Shown: positions 34,932-42,763 of the stretch, piece after piece
How the letters are laid out: the number at the start of each line of letters is the position of its first letter
Numbering within the stretch: the stretch's first letter is position 1
Origin: Lachnospiraceae bacterium MA2020
Lineage (GTDB): Bacteria > Bacillota > Clostridia > Lachnospirales > Lachnospiraceae
Direction of reading: 5' to 3'
Assembly: GCA_000746015.1 (NCBI GenBank)
Contig: JQKK01000005.1
Span: 124,001 to 188,000, forward strand
DNA: 64,000 nucleotides
Notes under the pieces: model-generated
Databases searched by the model: none
Told to the model about the DNA's origin: nothing
The model's input: the letters and a program-made list of their open reading frames with translations, nothing else
Made by a program: the position numbers and the translations under genes

Positions 34932-35050
34932 TATATTGAGGGTTGATTAATTTAAAAAAAGTGGTAAAATATGAGCAAATCAAATTATATTCCATATTAA
35001 ACAAATAGAAAATTTATAAAAATATATAATTTAATATAACAGGTGTTGCG

Positions 35051-35887
35051 ATGGCTAATAAGGATCAGATTAGTAATAAGGAGTTTGCTGATATTGTTAG
35101 AGCTGCGCGAGGCAATAGAAGTCTAAGAGAGTATGCTAAAGATTCTTGTATTAGCTATATGACCATATATAAGGCTGAGCGGGGCGATTATTTACCGAGC
35201 TCCAAGACAATTAAGAAAATGTCTACGGGTTCAGCCAATCCACAGAATGGTGTTACATACGAAGATATGATGGTTGCTGCCGGATATCAAGATAAAGAGA
35301 CGGTATCTGAAACGGCTAGTGTATTGGCTCAGCAGATGATAGAAGAGGCATATGAAAATGGTAAGAATGGAGGAAATATTGTTGAAGGTTTATCAAGGAC
35401 GTACTCTTCTCCAGTTACCATGCACAGAAGACCGGTATATGCCGAGTATTATCGTAAAGTAACGGGAACTATTTTCACTACAATGTTTCAAAAAAATATG
35501 TATTTCACCAGCAAAAGAAACTATGAGGGTGAAGTAAGAAACGGAAATCATCCAGACATAACGTTAAATGTAGCTTATGGGAGAATTAACGAATGGTGGT
35601 TCGAGATTAAGTATTTTCATGAGTATAATAGTATTTCCATGAACACGAACATGAAAATACTATTAGGAGACATGCTTTTTTACAAAACAAATGAGAATAT
35701 AAAGCTTTCAATAGTCGTAAATATTGAAGAAGCATATAAATATTTGATCAGAAAGGCAACAGGTATGTCTTATAGAGGAGAGTTTTCTGTAATATTAATA
35801 GACACAGAAAAACAAAAAGTAGTTGCAGAGCAGTATTTATCAAACTACTACAAGAATGATCATAGTGCTGAGTTTTTCTTGAAATGA
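35051..35887 (+). CDS. HTH protein with a PD-(D/E)xK-like domain
   Basis: 278 residues. Residues 8-50 form an XRE-like helix-turn-helix (FADIVRAARGNRSLREYAKDS, then ISYMTIYKAERGDYLPS). The C-terminal half has HPDITLNVAYGRINEWWFEIKYF (about 168-190), that is P-D followed by E-x-K on the next strand, the pattern of a PD-(D/E)xK nuclease core. The nuclease assignment is inference from this single motif. It is a monocistronic gene in the cargo region of the mobile element; only a weak ribosome site (ACAGGTG) is seen. A DNA-targeted nuclease or a degenerate regulator are both possible. Confidence 0.6.
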   Translation: MANKDQISNKEFADIVRAARGNRSLREYAKDSCISYMTIYKAERGDYLPSSKTIKKMSTGSANPQNGVTYEDMMVAAGYQDKETVSETASVLAQQMIEEAYENGKNGGNIVEGLSRTYSSPVTMHRRPVYAEYYRKVTGTIFTTMFQKNMYFTSKRNYEGEVRNGNHPDITLNVAYGRINEWWFEIKYFHEYNSISMNTNMKILLGDMLFYKTNENIKLSIVVNIEEAYKYLIRKATGMSYRGEFSVILIDTEKQKVVAEQYLSNYYKNDHSAEFFLK

Positions 35888-36194
35888 ATATGAGAAAAGC
35901 CTTTTAAAAGGGTTGATGCCCTATGAATGATAGGATTATGGGAAAATAACAAAAGAGACGTTCGCGAAAACGCCTCTCTTGAAATAAAGTCAGATGCTGG
36001 TAACATCTGATGGTATGAAGTATTTTTGAACCCTGGGCGAGTTCACTTCATATCTAAACATTACCATTATGATATACGTTTGGCAAGATATTTGTCATTT
36101 AATTCGTAGTTCATTATATAATTGGTGATTCACTTTATTTCAAGAATTTTCCCTTTTTGACAACTGAATATGGAATTTATTAGGAGGGAAAACT
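35888..36194. other. Intergenic interval with weak hairpins
   Basis: Holds a 9-bp imperfect hairpin (about 35955-35982, AAGAGACG with CCTCTCTT) that may terminate the upstream gene, and a short inverted ATCAGATG/CATCTGAT-type pair around 35990-36013. Ends with AGGAGGG before the next gene. No gene seen. Confidence 0.5.
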
Positions 36195-37256
36195 ATGCCT
36201 ATTAGAGTCATAAATTGTCAGGCTACGTGCGCCAATATCAAGAAGCTTACAGAGGGAAGAAGGCTTACTCCCAAGGATATTAAGGAACTGCTAAATCTGA
36301 ATTCAGTACAGAGCATTTATAAGTGGTTTGACACTGCAAAAGGGAAGAGAAACAGTCTTCCTTCGGTAGATAATGTAATAATACTTGCCAATATTTTGGG
36401 GGTATCTTTAGATATGATTTATGCTACTAATGAAATGAACTTTGGAGGTTTTATGGGAAGGAAGCTTACAGATCTGCTTGGGATAAAATGCGTACCTGCA
36501 ATTAGTACCGGAAATCTTTATGAAGATAATCTTGCGAACGCCAGACTGTATGTGAAGCTATTGGACGAATATGAGAGAAGGGGATTATATCCGGTACTTA
36601 TTAACAGAGAGATGGATAATGAATGGTTTAGACTCTGCATGGGACAAACTAAGGTCAATGATAACAAAGAAAAATATCAGAAAGATGTAGAATGGACTAT
36701 TGAGCAGGCTGAATTTAGCTGCTTTGAGGTTTGGCTTGGAAGATTTTTATATGATTACCGCCTTGATTGCTTTAAGGATAAGAAAGAGGTAGAAGAATAC
36801 TTGGAAAAGCTGGTTCCGCCAGTATCAGAAGAATATGAAAGCATCTTTGCTAATGCTTTTGATAAAGGAAAATACGGTGTATTTAACATTGATGAAATGA
36901 ACTACAGCTATGCGCCAGAGTTTTTCCATTTTGAAGAACTTGAATTTGTTTTACTCCCGGTAAAGAATCCATGGGAAATTTTGGGATGGTTTCCATTTGG
37001 AAGATTTAACGCATGTCCAAAACCTTGTTATCACACTGCTCTGGCAAAGGAGTTTTATCAGAAGTTTGGTGCAAAAATAATGTATGTAGGAAAAAACAAT
37101 ATGACATATTATTTGGAAAGACCTTTAGTGACAAAATCTGACATAGAGTATGCATCTAAGATACTAATGATTGCAGACGGAGATCTTTATACAGATTACC
37201 AAAGTACTGCAGAGAGCATAGTGAGCGCCCATACCTGGCAATTATGGTGGGATTGA
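36195..37256 (+). CDS. HTH-DUF4253 fusion protein
   Basis: 353 residues. The N-terminal 75 residues are an XRE-like helix-turn-helix (RRLTPKDIKELLNLNSVQSI, then NVIILANILGVSLDMIY). The rest resembles DUF4253: PVLINREMDNEW, KNPWEILGWFPFGRFNACP, the Y-x-x-x-GAKIMYV strand and the characteristic end TWQLWWD. DUF4253 proteins occur among immunity proteins of polymorphic toxin systems; the attached DNA-binding domain is unusual in my experience. AGGAGGG precedes the ATG. The next gene follows after 39 bases. Confidence 0.75.
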   Translation: MPIRVINCQATCANIKKLTEGRRLTPKDIKELLNLNSVQSIYKWFDTAKGKRNSLPSVDNVIILANILGVSLDMIYATNEMNFGGFMGRKLTDLLGIKCVPAISTGNLYEDNLANARLYVKLLDEYERRGLYPVLINREMDNEWFRLCMGQTKVNDNKEKYQKDVEWTIEQAEFSCFEVWLGRFLYDYRLDCFKDKKEVEEYLEKLVPPVSEEYESIFANAFDKGKYGVFNIDEMNYSYAPEFFHFEELEFVLLPVKNPWEILGWFPFGRFNACPKPCYHTALAKEFYQKFGAKIMYVGKNNMTYYLERPLVTKSDIEYASKILMIADGDLYTDYQSTAESIVSAHTWQLWWD

Positions 37257-37295
37257 GCAGTGTAGGATAAGAGTAGATTTCAGAAAGGAAAGAGT

Positions 37296-37769
37296 ATGAG
37301 TGAGAGTAAATCTAAGGAAGAATTTGAAAAAGCAGTTAATGATATGATAGAGCGAGCCAGATGGCAGGGCGAAGTGAGTGGTAAAGTAGAAGGTGCTTTA
37401 AATGTGCTATTTGCACTCGATCTTGATAAGGAAAAGCGGATAGAGCTTTTGCAGGATGCTGTTGGATTAAGCCATATAACCGCCTCAGAATTTATAGCAC
37501 CAAGACAGATTGAAGAAAATATTTATAAAAGCAAAATACTAACTGATGACGAAAAGAATTCTTTATCAGATCTTTTGAATAATAAGGCTATGGATGATGA
37601 AAATGTATTAGATCATCCGGTAGAAATGCTGAAATTTCTCATCTCCATGTCAGATGATATAATGATAGAAAAATGTATTCCCCAGGTGGAAAAGTGGGTA
37701 AAATGCGGAGAAGATGTATCTTTGCACAGGGTTAAGGAATGGTTGATTGAAAAGTATCAATTGCTTTGA
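37296..37769 (+). CDS. Unknown helical protein (157 aa)
   Basis: AGAAAGGAAAG precedes the ATG. The whole product is predicted alpha-helical and acidic, with EEFEKAVNDMIERARWQGEV near the start and a possible helix-turn-helix LLQDAVGLSHITASEF (about 49-65). Its place 39 bases after the HTH-DUF4253 gene suggests co-transcription. No family recognised; the palindrome pair lies directly downstream. Confidence 0.55.
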   Translation: MSESKSKEEFEKAVNDMIERARWQGEVSGKVEGALNVLFALDLDKEKRIELLQDAVGLSHITASEFIAPRQIEENIYKSKILTDDEKNSLSDLLNNKAMDDENVLDHPVEMLKFLISMSDDIMIEKCIPQVEKWVKCGEDVSLHRVKEWLIEKYQLL

Positions 37770-37817
37770 CGGCCTTAGATTTCTGGATTATTACAAAAAG
37801 GGCTCTACTTTTTTGTT

Positions 37818-37880
37818 AGCGGTTCACTTGAGTGAACCGCTCGTTAGATATTTAACAATAAGTTCACCGAAGTGAACTTA
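37818..37880. promoter_or_regulatory. Paired GTTCAC-N4-GTGAAC palindromes, copy 2
   Basis: A perfect 24-base palindrome centred on GGTTCACTTGAGTGAACC (37818-37841) and AAGTTCACCGAAGTGAACTT (37860-37879), separated by a spacer with ATATTTAACAATA. Same half sites, spacer type and orientation as 28094-28151. The two pairs bracket the 28.2-37.8 kb cargo block. Confidence 0.8.
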
Positions 37881-38004
37881 TAAAAAAATTTGCATAATAA
37901 AAAACACCCCAGAATTAACTGAGAAGCCTTTGGTTAAATCATTCTAGAGAGTTTACAAGTTATAAAAATTCCATAATTATCGCCCTTTCATCTCAAAAAG
38001 GTAT

Positions 38005-38026
38005 AAAAAACACCTCATAGGAGATG
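38005..38026 (-). terminator. Terminator of the 53-aa gene
   Basis: Reverse strand: CATCTC-CTAT-GAGGTG stem-loop (one U-G pair) followed by TTTTTT, 12 bases after the stop at 38038. Confidence 0.7.
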
Positions 38027-38037
38027 CTTTTAATCAG

Positions 38038-38199
38038 TTATTTATTTGGAAACTCTATTATGTTATCGTCTTCATTATCATATATATATCCTTTTCCACC
38101 TGCCTTAAGATACTCCTGCAGGGTCATTCCCTGTTTTCTTGCTTTCGCTGCAAGTCTGTTTATCTGCTCCGCATATGCTTTGAAATGATCCTCTACCAT
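38038..38199 (-). CDS. Small protein (53 aa)
   Basis: ATG 38199 has GGGAGG 6 bases upstream, and a T-rich terminator follows the stop. The peptide FKAYAEQINRLAAKARKQGM, then LQEYLKAGGKGYIYDNEDDN, then IIEFPNK looks like a helical DNA- or protein-binding small protein with an acidic end. No family recognised, but signals at both ends make the gene credible. Confidence 0.7.
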   Translation of the reverse strand: MVEDHFKAYAEQINRLAAKARKQGMTLQEYLKAGGKGYIYDNEDDNIIEFPNK

Positions 38200-38289
38200 A
38201 GTCTACCTCCCAATTCCATTACCTTCAACTTGATTAGTACACTTATCATATCATGGATTAATGTACAAAATTAAGCACAAAATTAAGGG

Positions 38290-38319
38290 TTGACTTCTTG
38301 TATACACTTGTTGTAATAT
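38290..38319 (+). promoter_or_regulatory. Promoter with GTATACACTTGTTGTA element
   Basis: TTGACT (38290-38295) and TAATAT (38314-38319) are 18 bases apart; the spacer contains the 16-mer GTATACACTTGTTGTA (38300-38315), also present at 10641-10656 within another TTGAC-start promoter-like sequence. It precedes the gene at 38438 by about 120 bases. Confidence 0.6.
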
Positions 38320-38437
38320 TCTCTCTGTTGTCGCGACTGATTGACGACAGGAAAAAATTCTTTATGCCGTATCGGCAGGTTTTCCACACTTTAGACTTTT
38401 GAAAATATAGAATTAAGTTATAAGGAGTTTTATTATC

Positions 38438-38776
38438 ATGTTTACATCTATCGACAAGAAGTTACTGTCAATTTCATATTTCAGTTTTATTTCTGCAGAT
38501 GAAAATCACTGTGAAGTTACATCCAAAAGGTTTAAGAACCAATGGAAGATCACACGTCATGTGGATGGCTTTTCTGCAAGCATCCTGCAGGACGAACGAT
38601 ATAGAAGGCTATTCGTTTTTGCAAGTCTTCTAGATGTCGTCCTTGCAATAGTTGACTTTGAGGAGCCAAAGAAGGATCCAAAAGACCGCTCTAGAAGAAG
38701 GGAAGGACTGTTTTTCCGTCTTATCGATCAATTTGGAAGATATTATCCTGCTGGACCACTCGGAGAGTCATATTAA
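38438..38776 (+). CDS. Unknown protein (112 aa)
   Basis: ATAAGGAG is 9 bases before the ATG, and a promoter-like sequence lies upstream. The product begins with a strand-rich part (SISYFSFISADENHCEVTSK) and has a hydrophobic stretch LFVFASLLDVVLAIVDF, followed by a strongly basic segment KKDPKDRSRRREG. No family is recognised. It is convergent with the XRE/membrane pair at 38795-39440. Confidence 0.6.
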   Translation: MFTSIDKKLLSISYFSFISADENHCEVTSKRFKNQWKITRHVDGFSASILQDERYRRLFVFASLLDVVLAIVDFEEPKKDPKDRSRRREGLFFRLIDQFGRYYPAGPLGESY

Positions 38777-38794
38777 TTATATTTCCGGTAGGAC

Positions 38795-39040
38795 TTATTC
38801 CTCCTCGTCCTCGTCATCATCATCGTCGTCATCCTCATCGGGCTCAAAGAAAAAAATATCCTCAACCTTTTTATCAAAAACCTTTGCAATGTCCATTGCA
38901 AGTTTCAGGGACGGGTTGTATTTTCCATTTTCAAGGTTTACTATTGTTTCCCTTCTTACATCAACAAGCGATGCAAGTTCTGCCTGGCTCATCCCATTAT
39001 CCTTTCGGAATTCATGAATTCTGGTCCTGAGTTTACTCAT
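38795..39040 (-). CDS. XRE regulator with polyacidic tail
   Basis: About 81 residues from ATG 39040; the frame opens at 39061. A compact XRE helix-turn-helix fills most of the protein ([20 protein letters not shown], then [20 protein letters not shown]), as in the YozG/small XRE group, and it ends in a run of about 15 Asp/Glu residues encoded by a trinucleotide repeat. Its start overlaps the end of the upstream membrane-protein gene. The pair is likely autoregulated through the repeats at 39456-39535. Confidence 0.88.
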   Translation of the reverse strand: MSKLRTRIHEFRKDNGMSQAELASLVDVRRETIVNLENGKYNPSLKLAMDIAKVFDKKVEDIFFFEPDEDDDDDDDEDEEE

Positions 39041-39440
39041 CAGTATCACCAGACCTTTCATACTTCAAAAAATACAGTCCCGTGTAAAAATTCATCACAC
39101 CCATCAGGATGTAAACCCATATGAGCCCGTCTGAAATGATATCCTTTCCTAAAAAATGCTTGACTATAGCCACTAAACTGAAGCCAGTTACTATTCCGTA
39201 TAATGAATCATATGCAGATGCCTTTGCTTTCATTCTGTGATACTCGGACATTTCATCATCGTCTTCAAAACCCATTATTGTACCTACTATTATCGCGGCA
39301 ATTGTAATAACCCCAAAAACAATGGACATAATAGCAAAAGGAACAGTATTCTTCATTTTAGTGATACCCATTCCTATAAATCCTATACCGGTAATTACAT
39401 CGGTAAGCAAATATTTTACATATAAAGGTTTTTTCTTCAT
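39033..39440 (-). CDS. Membrane protein paired with an XRE regulator
   Basis: About 135 residues from ATG 39440 with AGGAGG 7 bases upstream. Four hydrophobic helices (about 12-28, 33-55, 80-95, 105-125) and an acidic loop [21 protein letters not shown] between helices 2 and 3. Membrane protein plus small XRE regulator with overlapping genes is a recurrent Firmicutes pair; another such pair is at 55295-56007. The role of these pairs is unknown to me. Confidence 0.75.
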   Translation of the reverse strand: MKKKPLYVKYLLTDVITGIGFIGMGITKMKNTVPFAIMSIVFGVITIAAIIVGTIMGFEDDDEMSEYHRMKAKASAYDSLYGIVTGFSLVAIVKHFLGKDIISDGLIWVYILMGVMNFYTGLYFLKYERSGDTDE

Positions 39441-39455
39441 CACTATACCTCCTTG

Positions 39456-39535
39456 TGTGATATATTTCTCACTTGTGTGATAAATATATCACTAAGAATA
39501 TAGACTGTCAACAAAAATGTGATATATTTCTCACT
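39456..39535 (-). promoter_or_regulatory. Direct repeats TGTGATATATTTCTCACT (operators)
   Basis: TGTGATATATTTCTCACT occurs identically at 39456-39473 and 39518-39535, with a related GTGTGATAAATATATCAC at 39475-39492. All have GTGA...TCAC symmetry and overlap the start region of the XRE/membrane operon, as expected for XRE autoregulation. Confidence 0.8.
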
Positions 39536-39624
39536 AAAATTCTATAACCTCCTTTGAACCTTGACTCAAACATTCCTGCAGGATTCCGATTTGAATATTC
39601 ACACTATCATAGCGTGCAAATGCC

Positions 39625-42612
39625 TTAAATATTGGCGTTTAGAATCTTTTGAAGTGTTTCTTCAACCAGCTCACGCGGGAGCCTATTTTTTTGTCTTTTG
39701 GGACGAGAGCAGTTCTTCCAGTCATCTAATGTGATTCGAGAAATGCCCCAACTATTTACAGTTTCAACAACTTCAGATTGCTTAAGACCGTCTAACGCAG
39801 GTATTTGATATTCGCGTAAAAGATAGCCCATAAGGATTGATAGAAGGATTTTTCGGTCAAGATCCTTTCCAATGTATCCTTTGGTTTTTACAGTAGATTT
39901 GACCTTTACTCGTTCTAAATCAGCAGTAGTTTTTACACAATCCTCATTTTGCATTGTGTTACGGTAATTGAGAAATTCTTCAGCATCGTTAAAAGGTCTA
40001 GTATCGAATTCAGCAATTATGGTATCTACAGAGTATTGCCCATCAGCACTGGTGTATTGAACTGGGGTATCAGTAGAGGTTTCAACAATAGGACAGCGTT
40101 TATAATCGAAGTTCATTGATAACTGACGAACGCTTTCTGTAACATGAAAGTCATGCTTTCTTTCAACAATTTCTGAAAACTCTGTCCATACTTTGGTGGA
40201 GCATTTTAAACGCCCTTCACGAGCTAATACAGCGATAATATAGGCATCTCTATCGGCACGACTGTCTTTGATTTCTCCGGTAGTGTAAGAGTTGTGTGCA
40301 AGTACACCCTTATCATTTACAGCAACATTTCCACGAGTTGTAATATTGAGGAAAGTGTCATTAAAATGTTTTGGCTCCCATACTTGATTAGCGTCACAAT
40401 TCTCATTTGTTTGATTTAAAATGTAACGACCATTCTGAAAGATAGGAGCAAAACCGTAAGCATCTAAACCACGTACAACATCAGTTGGAGCATCTGTTAT
40501 GAAACCATCAGTCGTGACGGAATATACGTGATAGCCCATGTCATGAAGCTGATTAATACAAGCAATTAACATACATCTGACCAATGCAGTGGTGTATGTC
40601 GCGTGGTATGGACTTGTTACCGTAGAAGGCTCAGCATCTACACGTCCCATCGTCTTGGCGTTATAACGTGTTTTGGGGCTAACATTCTGTGCTGTTTTTC
40701 CGTAACAGCTATTAACCATTGTTTTAAGACTCTTTTCCACGAGAGGATTGTCTTTATACATCTTTTTGGCTAACATACGGTCTTGTACAAGATTTGTAAC
40801 TGCATACGCAAGGCACTGAGACGGTTTGCCATCCTTTTCAAGCATTTGACAGGTAAATCCACGAAAGATTTTGATTTTTGCTCCCAGCTTTAAGGCAAGG
40901 AACATATCAGGTCCCGACATATAAACGTTTCTACCGTGACGAGGATAAATCTTCATACCACCTTTAACCGGAACTGGAATGTTCGGACAGTAGACATCAT
41001 CAGGAAAATCAAAATCACCAACAGCGACTGCTGGAATAAGCGGATTCATACATAAATCTTGTAGGGTAAGATAATCATGAGGTCGAAAGTCTCTTACATG
41101 AGCATTCCAGTCGATGTCAATAATGTTTGCCATAGCGGTAGGATAAGCATTCTGAAGGTCAAAATCGGTTGTGTATTCGGTTATCCAACCGATGTAGAAT
41201 GAAGCATTAAAACCGCCTGTGTATGCCTCTTCAAAGTATTCTGATACAAGCTTTGCATCAGGATTATCTCGAATAGGTACATAACGAGTAGCCTTTAAGA
41301 ACTTCATACATTCATCCTTTGATGGGATAACACCTTCGTTCAACTTTTCTAACCCCCTATAAATTCTGTCGTAGTCTTCTTTTTTACTTACACCAAAGTA
41401 GTTTTTGATGCTCCCGTACATCGAACAGGCAGCTGCGCTTGATAGTGTCATAGGTACGGCATGATTACATTGAAATAACTCTGCACAAAAGGAAACAACA
41501 ATGTCGGCATCATTCATGGCGTATTTGTAATACTCAATTGGATTACTGATAGCAAAAGCAGCCATATGTTCAATGACACTGTCTGGAAGCTCTATCTTAG
41601 GTCGATGTATTACACTACCTAAAGCTTTGAGTGATTTGTTTTCAGCAGGTGTTAAGCCCAGTGTATCTCGTACACATAGGTTCACAAGCCAATAATAATT
41701 TCGGTTATTATCGTTAGTGGCGGTAAAGTGTACATATTCAGTAGTCATCCAGCCACCTTGGATTTCACCAAGTTTTCTTAAAAGGTCGATGTCGTATTTG
41801 GAACGTCTGAAGACAGAAATATCTGCTTTACCTGTATGACAGATTATTGTTATTGGAACTACACTGTCTGACATCTTTCCGTAATCGATTACTTTAAATT
41901 GATTATGGTCTTTCCATTGCTTCTCTTTGTAAATAAGCTTTTCTTTACGTATAAGAGGAAAGTCTTTGAAGTAACATTTTTTCAGATCATCCAAAATATC
42001 AGCAAGACAATATTTGAGTGGGATAAGACCTCCATCAGCGGTTACTTCCTGAAAACGAGGGTCAACAAGGAAGAAGTATCTTATAAGCGTTTCTCCTACA
42101 GCTATTGTCATTTGTAAAGAAAGAACTCGTCGGTTTTGGCCAGAACCATCATGGTAATCTTGGAATTCAGTATCAAAACCAATATTTAAGCTCATGCTGT
42201 TAGATTGAATAACCTTAAATGAAGAAATTACATCTGCAATACTTCCAGCCTTTTGAATATCTAGTGGTGCAAGGAAAGGCTTTTTGTAAGTTCTGGTGTC
42301 GGTGTCATTTAACTGTATTGCATTGCATAAGGGTGAAATGACACCACTAAGGTTAGCCGTTGATTTTACTGGGTTTGGAGTGTTTGTCAATTGACGCAAG
42401 TTTGAATCTTGCGTCAGGTTGGGTGACACCACTTCTTTTAGCAAAGTGTATTCTTCACGAACTTTTAAATACTGACATCCGTGTTGCTGAAGTGCTTGAA
42501 CGATGTTTGAATGGTCGTCTTGAGTCCAAACAACATCTATAAAGCTATTGTGCTGTATGAGAACTGGAGCTGTATTGTGTTCTGCTTTTAATGCTAAATT
42601 TCCATCAATCAT
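39625..42612 (-). CDS. Family B DNA polymerase of the element (pipolin-type candidate)
   Basis: 995 residues. Exonuclease: Exo I NIGFDTEF (about 152) and Exo III YKYAMNDADI. Polymerase: motif A TDFDLQNAYPTAM, motif B KSLKTMVNSCYGK (K-x3-NSxYG), motif C SVTTDGFI, where the first acidic residue of the usual D-T-D is replaced by threonine but the essential second Asp is kept. It would replicate the excised element. GGAGGGG precedes the ATG. In the chromosome its upstream DNA is host tadA; in the circle it is directly coupled to the recombinase gene. Protein-primed or primer-independent synthesis is inference. Confidence 0.9.
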   Translation of the reverse strand: MIDGNLALKAEHNTAPVLIQHNSFIDVVWTQDDHSNIVQALQQHGCQYLKVREEYTLLKEVVSPNLTQDSNLRQLTNTPNPVKSTANLSGVISPLCNAIQLNDTDTRTYKKPFLAPLDIQKAGSIADVISSFKVIQSNSMSLNIGFDTEFQDYHDGSGQNRRVLSLQMTIAVGETLIRYFFLVDPRFQEVTADGGLIPLKYCLADILDDLKKCYFKDFPLIRKEKLIYKEKQWKDHNQFKVIDYGKMSDSVVPITIICHTGKADISVFRRSKYDIDLLRKLGEIQGGWMTTEYVHFTATNDNNRNYYWLVNLCVRDTLGLTPAENKSLKALGSVIHRPKIELPDSVIEHMAAFAISNPIEYYKYAMNDADIVVSFCAELFQCNHAVPMTLSSAAACSMYGSIKNYFGVSKKEDYDRIYRGLEKLNEGVIPSKDECMKFLKATRYVPIRDNPDAKLVSEYFEEAYTGGFNASFYIGWITEYTTDFDLQNAYPTAMANIIDIDWNAHVRDFRPHDYLTLQDLCMNPLIPAVAVGDFDFPDDVYCPNIPVPVKGGMKIYPRHGRNVYMSGPDMFLALKLGAKIKIFRGFTCQMLEKDGKPSQCLAYAVTNLVQDRMLAKKMYKDNPLVEKSLKTMVNSCYGKTAQNVSPKTRYNAKTMGRVDAEPSTVTSPYHATYTTALVRCMLIACINQLHDMGYHVYSVTTDGFITDAPTDVVRGLDAYGFAPIFQNGRYILNQTNENCDANQVWEPKHFNDTFLNITTRGNVAVNDKGVLAHNSYTTGEIKDSRADRDAYIIAVLAREGRLKCSTKVWTEFSEIVERKHDFHVTESVRQLSMNFDYKRCPIVETSTDTPVQYTSADGQYSVDTIIAEFDTRPFNDAEEFLNYRNTMQNEDCVKTTADLERVKVKSTVKTKGYIGKDLDRKILLSILMGYLLREYQIPALDGLKQSEVVETVNSWGISRITLDDWKNCSRPKRQKNRLPRELVEETLQKILNANI

Positions 42613-42751
42613 ATCTGCCCCTCCTTCTCAGTTCGGAGATAGCAGTTGACTATTACCTCTACTGTTTGGTTGGGATTTTTCCGAGAATGAATTGATTTAG
42701 GATAGGTGAAAGACGTGAGAAACACCTTGTTGTGGGTGTTGTCAAGATGCG

Positions 42752-42763
42752 AATACAGGACAT
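42752..42763 (+). repeat. attR core of the tadA element
   Basis: AATACAGGACAT, identical to 13072-13083. Right flank is tadA (codons D-G-S-M-S-T-G-H), left flank is element DNA. With the attL side, the excised circle would have CAAGATG and CATCTTG arms 11 bases apart around the core. Confidence 0.9.

Larger units (their letters stand above)
13072..42763. mobile_element. 29.7 kb serine-recombinase element with its own PolB, inserted in tadA (pipolin-like)
   Basis: Bounded by the 12-bp direct repeat AATACAGGACAT (13072-13083 and 42752-42763). Removing one repeat plus the interior joins the tadA halves in frame. It encodes a large serine recombinase at the left end, an excisionase-like gene, an XRE repressor, type I restriction, RuvC-like and FtsK-like proteins, a tRNA, unknown cargo and a family B DNA polymerase at the right end. 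No relaxase, T4SS, terminase or capsid gene was recognised, which argues against ICE and phage. Mobility by circularisation and self-coded replication is inferred. Confidence 0.92.

Noticed and set aside
13072-42763. Integrative conjugative element or prophage
   Set aside because: No relaxase, VirB4/VirD4-type genes, terminase, portal or capsid proteins could be recognised. The FtsK-like protein alone is not enough, and the PolB points to a pipolin-like element.
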